Shown here: piece after piece, positions 15,238-23,962 of the stretch
Layout: each line of letters opens with the position of its first letter
Numbering within the stretch: the first letter of the stretch is position 1
Notes under the pieces: model-generated
What the model was told of the DNA's origin: nothing
Databases searched by the model: none
What the model saw: only the letters and a program-made list of their open reading frames with translations
Virus record (IMG/VR): IMGVR_UViG_3300033146_001169
Span: 1-35,893 of that record
Direction: 5' to 3' (one strand)
Origin: a virus
Length of the DNA: 35,893 nt
Program-made: the position numbers and the translations under genes

Positions 15238-17715
15238 TTATCCAAATTGACCAATGATTTCATCAAAAACAACACCTGTTCCAGTAGCAACAAAGTTCAA
15301 AGTGATAAAGTTAATTGATCTTGCAGGTTTAATATAAATATCTCCAACAAATGCATTATTATCAATAACAAACGGTGTATTGTTTGTTTCATCACACACA
15401 ACTTTAAAGTCATAAATACCACGTCTTCCCTGAACGTCACGAAGATAAGGCTCTACCATTTGAACAAAACGAAGTCTTGTAAAAGTGTCGTTAAATTCGA
15501 AAAGAAGATACTTAGCGGCCTTCGCAATAGCTTTTTCAAGTACAATGAACAATCTACGAACATTGATACGATCAAAAGCTGAAGGTTGAGTAAGCATTGT
15601 TCTATCACCATAAAGAAGTGTTCCCTCACCAAACATTGAAACAACCGGATTAATAGAATTCGGATACATCTCATCACGAGCTGTTCTATTTGGATTCCAT
15701 GCAAGTTTTACACAATTTTTAATATGTCCACGATTATAACCAGCAGGAGACCACCATGGATCACGAGTTTCATCAGTTCTCGCACAAAGACCAGCAATAT
15801 CACCATTACATGCTACCCAACGAAATGTATCATTATATGTATCAAACTGATATTTCCAGTTACAATCAAATACACCATAAGAACTGGAAGGAAGAACATT
15901 ACGTTGACGCATAAGAGCATCAAGTTCACGATCTTTATTATGAATAACACCAACACCAACACCTCCAGAATTTAATGCTTCTGGAGAAATAAATGCTACA
16001 CAATCTTTACGAAATTCTGCAACATTCTGAATAACGAAATCTTGAAGAACACGATCAGCAGGGCCGGTAATAAGTAAACTAATATCAATTTCTTCCACAT
16101 TATTAAAAAGTTCCCATCCCGGAATAAGTTCATTATTAGAAGGAATATTTCCAGAAGCACCATTAGCAAGTGTAACTGCTACAGGTTCTGTAAGAGATTC
16201 GAAATCTCTATCTTGTGCAAGATTACCCCATGCACCCGGTCCAGATTCCATTCCTTGAGGATAATTACCAAACCAAACATATTTAGAACGATCACGAAGA
16301 ACATAAGGATAAAAAGAACTTGTTCCGTCATCATATACAGCATCCTGTGCTTTAGAACAGAACGCATAACGTTCAAGAATACGTCCTTTATCGCCAGTTA
16401 CTTGACCTGTCCCATCAACTACTACTATATGAAGACCATCATTAGTTCCATTTTTCTTTCTTACGTATTCTGTAGTTTTTGGGATTGTAAGGAATTGATC
16501 GTAATACATCCAAAGAGATGCTTCAGCTTCAGCAGTTTCTTCTTGAGTAATGATAGGAGGATCAATAGTAAATCCTTCTGTTCCGTCATATCCATAACCA
16601 GCATTTGTGATATTAATATTTGTTACAACACCATTTGTAATAGCAAGTGTCGCCAATGCATTAGTTACTGTATTATTAGGAACATCAACTGTAGCTGTTG
16701 GAGATCCTGTATATCCAGTTCCCCCATTAGTAATAGATACAGCAGTAATTACTCCGTCAACAACAGTATCTATCTGAGCTGTTGCTCCAGTTCCTGCTCC
16801 AGAAATTGTAATTGCTTCAGTTCCATCATAACCATAACCCCCGTCAACAAGAGTAATACTGTCAATAGCATCACCATCAGTTGTTACAGTAACAGCAGCA
16901 GTTGAGTTTGTTTTTGAAGGAGCATCTATTGTAATTGATTCTGTTCCATCATATCCACTTCCACCATCTGTTATAGCAAAACTATCAACAATTTCATTAG
17001 CAACAGTCATATCTGCTGTTGCTTGTGTTCCTTGAGATGTAGCGGGAGCAGGAATTGTTACTTCTGGTGGATTACGATATCCATAACCATTAGTAGTTAT
17101 TTCTATTTCTGTTACTTGACCTGTAACATCATCTACTGTTTTAATTGTTCCTTCTGCTGTAGTTCCACCATCAAAAGGAGCAGTAAAAATTACAGATCTT
17201 CCTACATCATCAGCAGTTGTATAACCAGTTCCTCCATTGGTTACTTTAACAGACCATACAGCAGAGAAAGTATCTTCATCTGCCATATGAATCTCAATAC
17301 CATTTGCGACAACAGATGGATAACGACCAGCAAATTGACCCCAATCATTTCCAGATGGAATAGAATGATTATCCTGCCAATCATTAATATTTTTAATAAC
17401 AACCGGAGAAGCAGGAGTTGCAGTGCTATCATAAGCATTTTGTGCTCCTTCACCCACAACACGAACAACTTTTAAATTTCTGGAATAATCCAAAAAGTTC
17501 TTTGCACAGAACCAATATCCAAAGTTTTCATCAGTAGGTCTTCCGTATTGTCTAACTAATGCTTCTTCATCAGAGACATAAGAAAATTTTTCTAATGGTC
17601 CCCACTCAAAAGCACCTACGATTGCAGCTCCAGCAGTAGCGACTTGGGGAATAATTTGAGTTAAATCCCATTCTCTTACAGTTACGCCCGGAGACAACAT
17701 AAATGACATGCCCAT
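15238..17715 (-). CDS. 18: gp18-like tail sheath protein with a repeat insertion
   Basis: Contractile sheath protein. 825 residues against 659 in T4. N-terminus SPGVTVREWDLTQIIPQVAT and the C-terminal core (RNVLPSSSYGVFDCNWKYQ, GYNRGHIKNCVKLAWNPN, INVRRLFIVLEKAIAKAAKY, FNDTFTRLRFVQMVEPYLRD, GRRGIYDFKVVCDETNN) are typical. Between roughly residues 155 and 390 an extra domain contains six copies of a [DN]-[GA]-G-x-G-Y motif followed by a beta strand. This accounts for the added length and likely projects from the sheath surface. Late promoter box at 17780-17787. Confidence 0.96.
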   Translation of the reverse strand: MGMSFMLSPGVTVREWDLTQIIPQVATAGAAIVGAFEWGPLEKFSYVSDEEALVRQYGRPTDENFGYWFCAKNFLDYSRNLKVVRVVGEGAQNAYDSTATPASPVVIKNINDWQDNHSIPSGNDWGQFAGRYPSVVANGIEIHMADEDTFSAVWSVKVTNGGTGYTTADDVGRSVIFTAPFDGGTTAEGTIKTVDDVTGQVTEIEITTNGYGYRNPPEVTIPAPATSQGTQATADMTVANEIVDSFAITDGGSGYDGTESITIDAPSKTNSTAAVTVTTDGDAIDSITLVDGGYGYDGTEAITISGAGTGATAQIDTVVDGVITAVSITNGGTGYTGSPTATVDVPNNTVTNALATLAITNGVVTNINITNAGYGYDGTEGFTIDPPIITQEETAEAEASLWMYYDQFLTIPKTTEYVRKKNGTNDGLHIVVVDGTGQVTGDKGRILERYAFCSKAQDAVYDDGTSSFYPYVLRDRSKYVWFGNYPQGMESGPGAWGNLAQDRDFESLTEPVAVTLANGASGNIPSNNELIPGWELFNNVEEIDISLLITGPADRVLQDFVIQNVAEFRKDCVAFISPEALNSGGVGVGVIHNKDRELDALMRQRNVLPSSSYGVFDCNWKYQFDTYNDTFRWVACNGDIAGLCARTDETRDPWWSPAGYNRGHIKNCVKLAWNPNRTARDEMYPNSINPVVSMFGEGTLLYGDRTMLTQPSAFDRINVRRLFIVLEKAIAKAAKYLLFEFNDTFTRLRFVQMVEPYLRDVQGRRGIYDFKVVCDETNNTPFVIDNNAFVGDIYIKPARSINFITLNFVATGTGVVFDEIIGQFG
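16555..17255 (-). repeat. Degenerate GGxGY repeat array inside the tail sheath gene
   Basis: Six motif copies in order: NGGTGYT, TNGYGYRNPP, DGGSGYDGT, DGGYGYDGT, NGGTGYTGSP, NAGYGYDGT, most followed by a short strand such as ESITI or EAITI. Spacing is 30-55 residues. Similar Gly-Tyr repeats occur in other phage tail proteins. Confidence 0.85.
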
Positions 17716-17779
17716 ATTTTTACCTCTTTTGTTAAATGAAAATATGTTTTTCGATTTCTAAAATTAAAGATTACATTAT

Positions 17780-17787
17780 TATTTATA
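17780..17787 (-). promoter_or_regulatory. Late promoter box upstream of gene 18
   Basis: TATAAATAATAATG on the minus strand, 65 nt before the gene 18 ATG. It lies back to back with the plus-strand sigma70 promoter at 17806-17833. Confidence 0.85.
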
Positions 17788-17805
17788 AAAATGAGTTTTT
17801 TGCTC

Positions 17806-17833
17806 TTGACATTCTATTAAAATAGTGTATAAT
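17806..17833 (+). promoter_or_regulatory. Strong sigma70 (early) promoter
   Basis: TTGACA, 16-nt spacer, TATAAT: both hexamers are perfect. It drives the plus-strand gene at 17871. Confidence 0.92.
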
Positions 17834-17870
17834 AAAAAAAATATATGACAATAATAAAAACGGAGAAATT

Positions 17871-18173
17871 ATGGGATTTAAAAAAGAGAAAAAATGTTTT
17901 TTTGTTTGTTTAACGAATCCTTTTTTTCCTGATGTAGTTTTTCTTGTAGTAAAAGAAAAAGGATCAGAAATCATTCTTAAACATGACAAAGTTCCTACAA
18001 AGTTTGATATTTTATTTAAACTTCCTATTAATAAAGGAAGAGAAAATAAAATGAAAGAACTTGTAGAAGATCTTAAATACACAGAATTTCATATAGTTGG
18101 GAATTTTTTTAAAAAAGAAATTCTTAACGCTATAGTAGAAATCAATGAAAATAAAACTGTAATAAAAATCTAA
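17871..18173 (+). CDS. Early protein, possible degenerate GIY-YIG (T5orf172-type) domain
   Basis: A 100-residue protein from a perfect early promoter with ribosome-binding site GGAG 5 nt before the ATG. The pattern FFVCLTNPFFPDVVFLVV, then HDKVPTKFDILFKLPIN, KMKELVEDLKYTEFHIVGNF parallels T5orf172-type GIY-YIG domains (N-P-x-x-P-x-x-x-K-I-G ... G-V-P-T-P-F-x-x-x-Y ... E-F-F). The catalytic features, the K-I-G after the first strand and the following Arg, are not present, so it would be a non-catalytic relative or a false match. The gene is convergent with gene 17 and overlaps its stop codon by 3 nt. The only plus-strand gene between 17 and 18; probably a host-takeover or regulatory protein. 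Confidence 0.8.
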   Translation: MGFKKEKKCFFVCLTNPFFPDVVFLVVKEKGSEIILKHDKVPTKFDILFKLPINKGRENKMKELVEDLKYTEFHIVGNFFKKEILNAIVEINENKTVIKI

Positions 18174-19840
18174 TACACAACTGGCATATCTCCCCATACT
18201 GCTCCATTTCTAAGATGTGGTGGAGTTTCATCTTCAATAATATGTGGTTGATCAAGCCCATCATCTATATGTCCAAAAGGAACCAACGACTCCTCAAGAT
18301 GCTTTAAATGAGTACCTTCGAGGAGTTTCTTTCTTATGTCCTGATTATCAAGCATATCTTTAAAATATTGATTATTAATAAGCCAAGAAAACAAAACTAT
18401 ACTCATACATATATCATCTGTATAACCTTCTTCTGCCTGATATGTATTTAAATGTCGTACAAATGTTGTAAATTCCTTGATTGTATCAAAATCATTTACT
18501 ATATATTGGTCTGATTCTATTAAAGATTTACAAATTGCACACCCAATTCGTTTTGTTGCAGGAGTTGTCTTTACACCAATTATAGTGTCATGCCCGAAAC
18601 CACCAGACACTACCTGACCTGATCTACCTTTCGTTGCTGTCTGAATAAGATTCTCATATTCAAGAGTATGATGCATAATATTACATACAACTGCACCAAT
18701 ATTATTTGCTTCAATAAGAACAAATGCCTCATTATATCTATTTGCAAGATTAAAAATAACATCCGGAAAAATATGAGGATCAATAGAATTATTTCTATAT
18801 ATCGCTGCTTGTTGATATGGTATCTCGGTAACATCAGTTACATTAGCAACCGAATAATCCAAACCAAGCCCCTCAGATGGATCAACAGTAATAACATAAT
18901 TATGTCCCGGTTTCGGAGCAAAATAGATTTTCAGATAATCCTCAGATAAAAGTGGAACCTGATGAACCATTCGTGTCATTACAGAAGGAGAAATAAGAGA
19001 ACCAGCAGAACCAAGGAAATCACACTCAAACTCCTGTCTCCAAGCATCTTCTCCAATATTTGCAATTGTTTCTTTTTTAAAATTTTCATCACGTCCCGGA
19101 ACATCAGACCAATGAATTTCATAAGGAATATATCCATTCCTATTCTCATTAGCATCAACCCATAACTTATAAAAATGATTCATACCATTTGGAGTAGAAA
19201 ACACAAAAATTTTAGATGTCTTACCAGAAGAAATAGTAGGATAAACAGATTTCATAAATTCTTCAGCTTTATTGTTATCAACAAATGCAAATTCATCAAG
19301 AACAAGAAGAGAAATAGATTCGGAACGAGATGCAGATTCAGATGTTGCATCAGCAAATACAACACAACCATTTTCAAGCACAATAGACCCCTTATTCCAC
19401 TCCATAACACCACTCTGAAGAAATTTTGGTAGTTGCCTATATGATTGCTTCAATTTGCCTAAAATACCCCTTGCTGTCTTCGCACGGTTAGCAAGAATAC
19501 CTACTGTTTTATGCTTATTAAAAAGAATATAATGCATCAAATAGCCGACTGTAGTAATAGACTTACCTGATTGTCGGGGAAACTTGAGAGTAACAAAACG
19601 ATTTTTATCATAAAGTTCAACAACTTTTTTCTGATAATCGTACATCTTGAATGGAACAACTCCATAATCTATATGAACAATTCTCATATAATTTTCAATA
19701 AAATAAATGACATCATCTTTACATTTTTTATATTCATCAATATCTTCTCGTGTCCATTCAATAGCAACACCGGGAGCTTTAAGAAGTGAATCTCCAAGAT
19801 AAATTTGTTTTTTTGTCTTATCTTCTATAATTCTTGCCAT
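18170..19840 (-). CDS. 17: gp17-like large terminase subunit
   Basis: Packaging motor ATPase and headful nuclease. 556 residues (T4 gp17 610). Seen: Walker A FPRQSGKS (87-94), Walker B SLLVLDEFAF (178-187) with catalytic Glu, coupling motif FVFSTPNGMNHFYK (213-226), nuclease-domain Asp in YVITVDPSEGLGLDYS (315-330), a second acidic motif VLIEANNIG, and GYTDDICMS near the C-terminus. The partner gene 16 is not adjacent: four large paralogous genes lie between. Confidence 0.97.
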   Translation of the reverse strand: MARIIEDKTKKQIYLGDSLLKAPGVAIEWTREDIDEYKKCKDDVIYFIENYMRIVHIDYGVVPFKMYDYQKKVVELYDKNRFVTLKFPRQSGKSITTVGYLMHYILFNKHKTVGILANRAKTARGILGKLKQSYRQLPKFLQSGVMEWNKGSIVLENGCVVFADATSESASRSESISLLVLDEFAFVDNNKAEEFMKSVYPTISSGKTSKIFVFSTPNGMNHFYKLWVDANENRNGYIPYEIHWSDVPGRDENFKKETIANIGEDAWRQEFECDFLGSAGSLISPSVMTRMVHQVPLLSEDYLKIYFAPKPGHNYVITVDPSEGLGLDYSVANVTDVTEIPYQQAAIYRNNSIDPHIFPDVIFNLANRYNEAFVLIEANNIGAVVCNIMHHTLEYENLIQTATKGRSGQVVSGGFGHDTIIGVKTTPATKRIGCAICKSLIESDQYIVNDFDTIKEFTTFVRHLNTYQAEEGYTDDICMSIVLFSWLINNQYFKDMLDNQDIRKKLLEGTHLKHLEESLVPFGHIDDGLDQPHIIEDETPPHLRNGAVWGDMPVVY

Positions 19841-19846
19841 TTCATT

Positions 19847-21259
19847 TTAATCTTCGTCTATATCATTTGGATGAGGAGCATCATTCCATTCAAGCCAACT
19901 TTCAACAGCATCTCTATCAACAGTATCCCATCCTCCATCATTAGAAAGTTCATATAAATCTATAAAAAAATCATCAAGAGAAACATCTTTACCATTAGCA
20001 GTTAAATAAGTAAAATAATCTTCATAACCACTATAATGAGGATCTGGATGTGAAAGACCATATGATTCTTCATATTCATAAGGAGTTTCTACCCAATCTA
20101 TTGGTGGATATTTTTCTTTATTCCAATAACTCATACTATCATGTTCAAGCATATCTCCAACAGTCATATCATTAATTTTATCTGCGATAGCTTGTAATTT
20201 ATCTCGCTCAGAATAATCAGGTTCTTTGGGCTGTTTTTCTATTTCTTTTTCATAAGTATCAAGATATGCTTGAAGTTCATCTCGTGTATAATCAACACCA
20301 GCAACATTCCAAACAATCTCTCCATCTTTATTTACTCCTGTACCGTTTGGAACTACATCAAGTATTTTTTTAATTGATTCTGCACGATGTTTATATCCTT
20401 TACGTACTTCACCAGCATTAGCTTCTGCTTCTTCTTCTGCTTCTTCTGCCCATTCTTCATATTGATCTGCTGTAGAATCTTTAATACGTTCCATTTCTTT
20501 ATACCAATATGCTTCATCATCAGCTCGTTGATTAGCATAATAAAGAATATCACCAACCAACTTTTCATAAGATTCAATTGCAGCATCTTTATCAAGATGA
20601 TCTAATCCATAAAAATCTTTTCGTATTTCATCATATAATTTAGCTTGTTTCGGACCAATAAGTTCTTTTTTGATAGAAAATCCCGGAATAGGTTCTTTAA
20701 TATGTAAAGCACTATCTTCTCTATTAAATTTATCCCATACTTCATAGGTTTTATTATCAGCTTTAATCATCACAACCCATTTACCATCACCATCTGTAAC
20801 ATAAACAGGGACTTTTCGTTCTTTCAATACATGTCTATTCCAATATTGTTTATCGTGAGGCCATCCAATGCAATAATTTACATTAATAATACCATACTTA
20901 CATGAATTCATATACTGAGCTGTCTTTTGATTAAGAGGAATATTAGCAATAAAATCTTTATTTTTTATCTTCATCGGCCAATAATCTTTTCCTTTTGAGC
21001 CGGGAATTTTAGTAGATTTAAGAAGCAACTTCCGTCCATATTTTGATTTCGTCATTATATGCTGAAATTCATCCCATGTAAGTTCTTTTGGGGCTTTAGA
21101 TTGCCATCCATATTTACGCTCAAAATCTTTACTGGCCTGTTTATTAGAAGTAAAAAAATCATTAATTTTCTTTTTTTGTTCATCAGTAAGTTTCTTATTA
21201 TATTTAAGAAATCTAATAATAGTTTTTGCTTCGTCTATATATGCTATAAAATTTTTCAT
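19847..21259 (-). CDS. Predicted ejected head protein, cargo family member A (acidic C-terminus)
   Basis: 470 residues. Targeting start MKNFIAYIDE, predicted gp21 cut after residue 10. Then the family domain (about 12-215): helix FLKYNKKLTDEQKKKINDFF, YGWQS (50-54), KGKDYWPMKIKNKDFIANIP, AQYMNSCKYGIINVNYCIGW with Cys130, YWNRHVLKERKVPVYV with His143, GKWVVMIKADNKTYEVWDKF, and GFSIKKELIG. The C-terminal half is different: strongly acidic and helical (EEWAEEAEEEAEANAG), ending in Trp/Asp-rich sequence (GGWDTVDRDAVESWLEWNDA). Function unknown. First of four tandem paralogues upstream in the reading order of gene 17. Confidence 0.88.
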   Translation of the reverse strand: MKNFIAYIDEAKTIIRFLKYNKKLTDEQKKKINDFFTSNKQASKDFERKYGWQSKAPKELTWDEFQHIMTKSKYGRKLLLKSTKIPGSKGKDYWPMKIKNKDFIANIPLNQKTAQYMNSCKYGIINVNYCIGWPHDKQYWNRHVLKERKVPVYVTDGDGKWVVMIKADNKTYEVWDKFNREDSALHIKEPIPGFSIKKELIGPKQAKLYDEIRKDFYGLDHLDKDAAIESYEKLVGDILYYANQRADDEAYWYKEMERIKDSTADQYEEWAEEAEEEAEANAGEVRKGYKHRAESIKKILDVVPNGTGVNKDGEIVWNVAGVDYTRDELQAYLDTYEKEIEKQPKEPDYSERDKLQAIADKINDMTVGDMLEHDSMSYWNKEKYPPIDWVETPYEYEESYGLSHPDPHYSGYEDYFTYLTANGKDVSLDDFFIDLYELSNDGGWDTVDRDAVESWLEWNDAPHPNDIDED

Positions 21260-21276
21260 TTTTATTTTATTTTTTT

Positions 21277-22587
21277 TTATTCATTTAAAACTTCAGGATG
21301 ATACCATCCATTATTCGATAAAACATCCTGTGCAGAATATCCGCTATCATCAATAACATAATAATATATTTCCTCATTAGTTTTACTAATATCACCCCCA
21401 TACCCATGTTCTTCCATTAAATCAACATAATCATCATAACGTCCACTATCTATAGAAGGAATCATCACATCATCATAAATATAATCTTCATATGGAGGAT
21501 CTTCTGTCCATTCTATACCTTCAGCATCATGCATTTCATATCCTTCAATATCATCAATAGAATCAATAATTTCTTGAATTTCTCCCTGTTTAATTTCAAG
21601 ATCTTCTTTATTATCTTTAGCATCTTCAAGAAAAGATTCTATATCACTATATGTAAATTCTTCTCCTCCCAAATAAAATAATGACTCTTCATTAGCATCT
21701 TCATCATCCAATAATGATTCATATTCATTAATATTCTCTTCCAATTCTTCAATTTCTTCTTGAATTTCACTCCATTCATTTTCATATTTTTCTTTAGTAT
21801 TTTCTTTAATACGATAGACTTCATCCCAAAAATTAGTATATGCTGCTTCCCATTCATTACGAGCAGTTTCAATATCACGCACAAGTTGATCATAATCAGC
21901 TTCAGCATCATCAATATCAATCCATGTTTCTTCTTCTTCATCATAATATTCTTCTCGAATTTCATCATACATTGCTTTTTGTTTAGGATTAAGAAGATTT
22001 TTTCGTACAGAAAATCCCGGAATACCTTCATGAGTTTTACGAGGATTATTTTCTACTGTCCATACATCATATTTACGATTTCCTTCTTGAATCATAACAA
22101 CCCATTTACCCATAGAATTAATTACATATACAGGAACTTGTTTATATTCAATAACTTCTTCATTCCAATGATATGCATTACCAGTAGAATCTCCTATACA
22201 CCATGGTCCAGAACACACTCCAAGTTTACGAGTATTCATTGCTTGTGCTGCTTCATATGTCAATGGAATAAATGCACAAAATTCTTTAGTAGGCATACGA
22301 ACATTAATATAATCCTTTTTTGATATTCCTTTTATTTTAATTTTATTACACTTTAAATTTCCGGATTTTTTCATTCCAGATGTATATTGCATTCTTATAT
22401 TTTCAAAATCATCATATTTCCAATTACGAATTTTACGACTTTGCCAATCAATTTTACTTCCTGCTTGTGGATTCTTCTTTGAAAAATATTTATTAAGTTC
22501 CGTTCTTTCTTGATCATTAAGATTCTTATTTTTCTTCAAGAAACGCATATAATCTGCTTCAAGAAGGTATACTTTAAATGATTTCAT
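21277..22587 (-). CDS. Predicted ejected head protein, cargo family member B (acidic coiled-coil C-terminus)
   Basis: 436 residues. Start MKSFKVYLLE gives an L-L-E cleavage site at residue 10. Family domain: FLKKNKNLNDQERTELNKYF, DWQSRKIRNWKYDDF, FCAFIPLTYEAAQAMNT, GVCSGPWCIGD with Cys130, VPVYVINSMGKWVVMIQ, IPGFSVRKNLL. This is the most diverged of the four tandem copies and its Cys motif (GPWCIG) links them to the wider W-C-[TVI] pattern seen in the two pentad-repeat members. C-terminal ~200 residues form an acidic coiled coil (EEIQEEIEELEENINEYESL in pieces) and end in Tyr/Asp-rich sequence. Function unknown. Confidence 0.88.
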   Translation of the reverse strand: MKSFKVYLLEADYMRFLKKNKNLNDQERTELNKYFSKKNPQAGSKIDWQSRKIRNWKYDDFENIRMQYTSGMKKSGNLKCNKIKIKGISKKDYINVRMPTKEFCAFIPLTYEAAQAMNTRKLGVCSGPWCIGDSTGNAYHWNEEVIEYKQVPVYVINSMGKWVVMIQEGNRKYDVWTVENNPRKTHEGIPGFSVRKNLLNPKQKAMYDEIREEYYDEEEETWIDIDDAEADYDQLVRDIETARNEWEAAYTNFWDEVYRIKENTKEKYENEWSEIQEEIEELEENINEYESLLDDEDANEESLFYLGGEEFTYSDIESFLEDAKDNKEDLEIKQGEIQEIIDSIDDIEGYEMHDAEGIEWTEDPPYEDYIYDDVMIPSIDSGRYDDYVDLMEEHGYGGDISKTNEEIYYYVIDDSGYSAQDVLSNNGWYHPEVLNE

Positions 22588-22603
22588 TTTTTTTATTTCC
22601 TCG

Positions 22604-23962
22604 TTAAAATATATTACTACTATTAATATTGTATTTTTTATTTATTTCTTTATTTACAGGTGTATGTTCATCAAATTCACACTTATCATCAAATGTTCCA
22701 CCATGAATGATACAATTTTTAAATGATACATTTTTATACGTTCCTTCATAAACATCAACTCTAATCATATCAGAATTTTTAACAATTATATTTTTTACAA
22801 TAGATATTCTTCTTGAAGAATATTGAGGTTTAATTATACAATCACTAAAAGTTCCTCCATTAATAATATATGGAAGAACATCACAAAATTTGAATTCTCC
22901 TTCATCTATAATACCACCATATATTGTATTTCGTTTATAATAACTTTTTCCTTTCAATTTACAATCATCAACAAGAGTATATTCTACTTTACAATTATTC
23001 AATATTGAACAACCAAATATTCTGGAATCAGAATGTTCGCTAAGATCAAAAATTCCATCAGAAAGAACACAACCAGTAATTTTTACAATCAATTCTCCGC
23101 TATCATGAATAGAATATCTTCCCGAAGAGACTGAACCAAGCTCGATATTCAACTGATCATTATTAAATGAAATATCGCAATCAACAAACCAACGGGCATC
23201 CATTTGGTTTTCAAACCATTTAATAATATCTTTATCAGTTGTTTCTATATATAAATTATTATTATAATTTTTATATTCATCAACTAAATATTGATATTCA
23301 GAATGTCCTTTGTAAAAATCATCACGTATTTCATCATATAATTTAGATTGTCTTGAACCAATAAGTTCCTTTTTAATTGAAAAACCAAGAATTGGTTCTG
23401 GATCAGATTTCGCAATGTCGTGACTATTGAATTTATCCCACACTTCATATTTTTTATTGCCCGGAAGAATCATTACAACCCATTTTTTTATACCATCTGT
23501 AATATAAATTGGAACTTTTTGTTCTAAAATTACATGTTCGTCCCAATATTGAACGTTACTTGCCCATCCAATACAGTAATTTACATTAATTGTTCCATAA
23601 TTACATGAATTCATATATTGAGCTGTTTCCCAATTAAGAGGAATATTGGCAATGAATTTCTTGTTTTTTAACTTCATCGGCCAATAATCTTTTCCTTTTG
23701 AGCCGGGAATTTTAATTTGTTTAATATTCGATTTTCTACCAGCAGTCGTACTCATTATATACGATTTAAATTCATCATATAACATTTCTCTAACTCTTTT
23801 TGACTGCCAATCAAAATCTCGTCCAAATTGTTCTCCTGCATGAGGACTTTTCTTAGAAAAAAAATCATTAATCTCTTTCCTTTGTGCTTTTGTAAGATTT
23901 TTATTCTTATTCAAAAAACGAATATAAGATGCTTCTTGTATATAATTTATAAATGTTTTCAT
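22604..23962 (-). CDS. Predicted ejected head protein, cargo family member C (beta-helix-like C-terminus)
   Basis: 452 residues. Start MKTFINYIQE with predicted cut after residue 10. Family domain up to ~215: FLNKNKNLTKAQRKEINDFF, DWQSKRVREM, KGKDYWPMKLKNKKFIANIP, YMNSCNYGTINVNYCIGW with Cys130, HVILEQKVPIYITDGIKKW. C-terminal half is made of short beta-strand-like repeats rich in Cys, Asn, Gly and Ile (ISIVKNIIVKNSDMIRVDVY, YKNVSFKNCIIHGGTFDDKC), typical of right-handed beta-helix or pentapeptide-like solenoids. That shape is common in ligand- or carbohydrate-binding proteins and in DNA mimics; I cannot choose. Stop and start are adjacent to the next paralogue (1-nt overlap). Confidence 0.88.
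   Translation of the reverse strand: MKTFINYIQEASYIRFLNKNKNLTKAQRKEINDFFSKKSPHAGEQFGRDFDWQSKRVREMLYDEFKSYIMSTTAGRKSNIKQIKIPGSKGKDYWPMKLKNKKFIANIPLNWETAQYMNSCNYGTINVNYCIGWASNVQYWDEHVILEQKVPIYITDGIKKWVVMILPGNKKYEVWDKFNSHDIAKSDPEPILGFSIKKELIGSRQSKLYDEIRDDFYKGHSEYQYLVDEYKNYNNNLYIETTDKDIIKWFENQMDARWFVDCDISFNNDQLNIELGSVSSGRYSIHDSGELIVKITGCVLSDGIFDLSEHSDSRIFGCSILNNCKVEYTLVDDCKLKGKSYYKRNTIYGGIIDEGEFKFCDVLPYIINGGTFSDCIIKPQYSSRRISIVKNIIVKNSDMIRVDVYEGTYKNVSFKNCIIHGGTFDDKCEFDEHTPVNKEINKKYNINSSNIF

Noticed and set aside
15230-15238. AATAAATA as a late promoter for gene 19
   Set aside because: One mismatch at the first base and it overlaps the gene 18 stop; AT-rich sequence makes such matches common.
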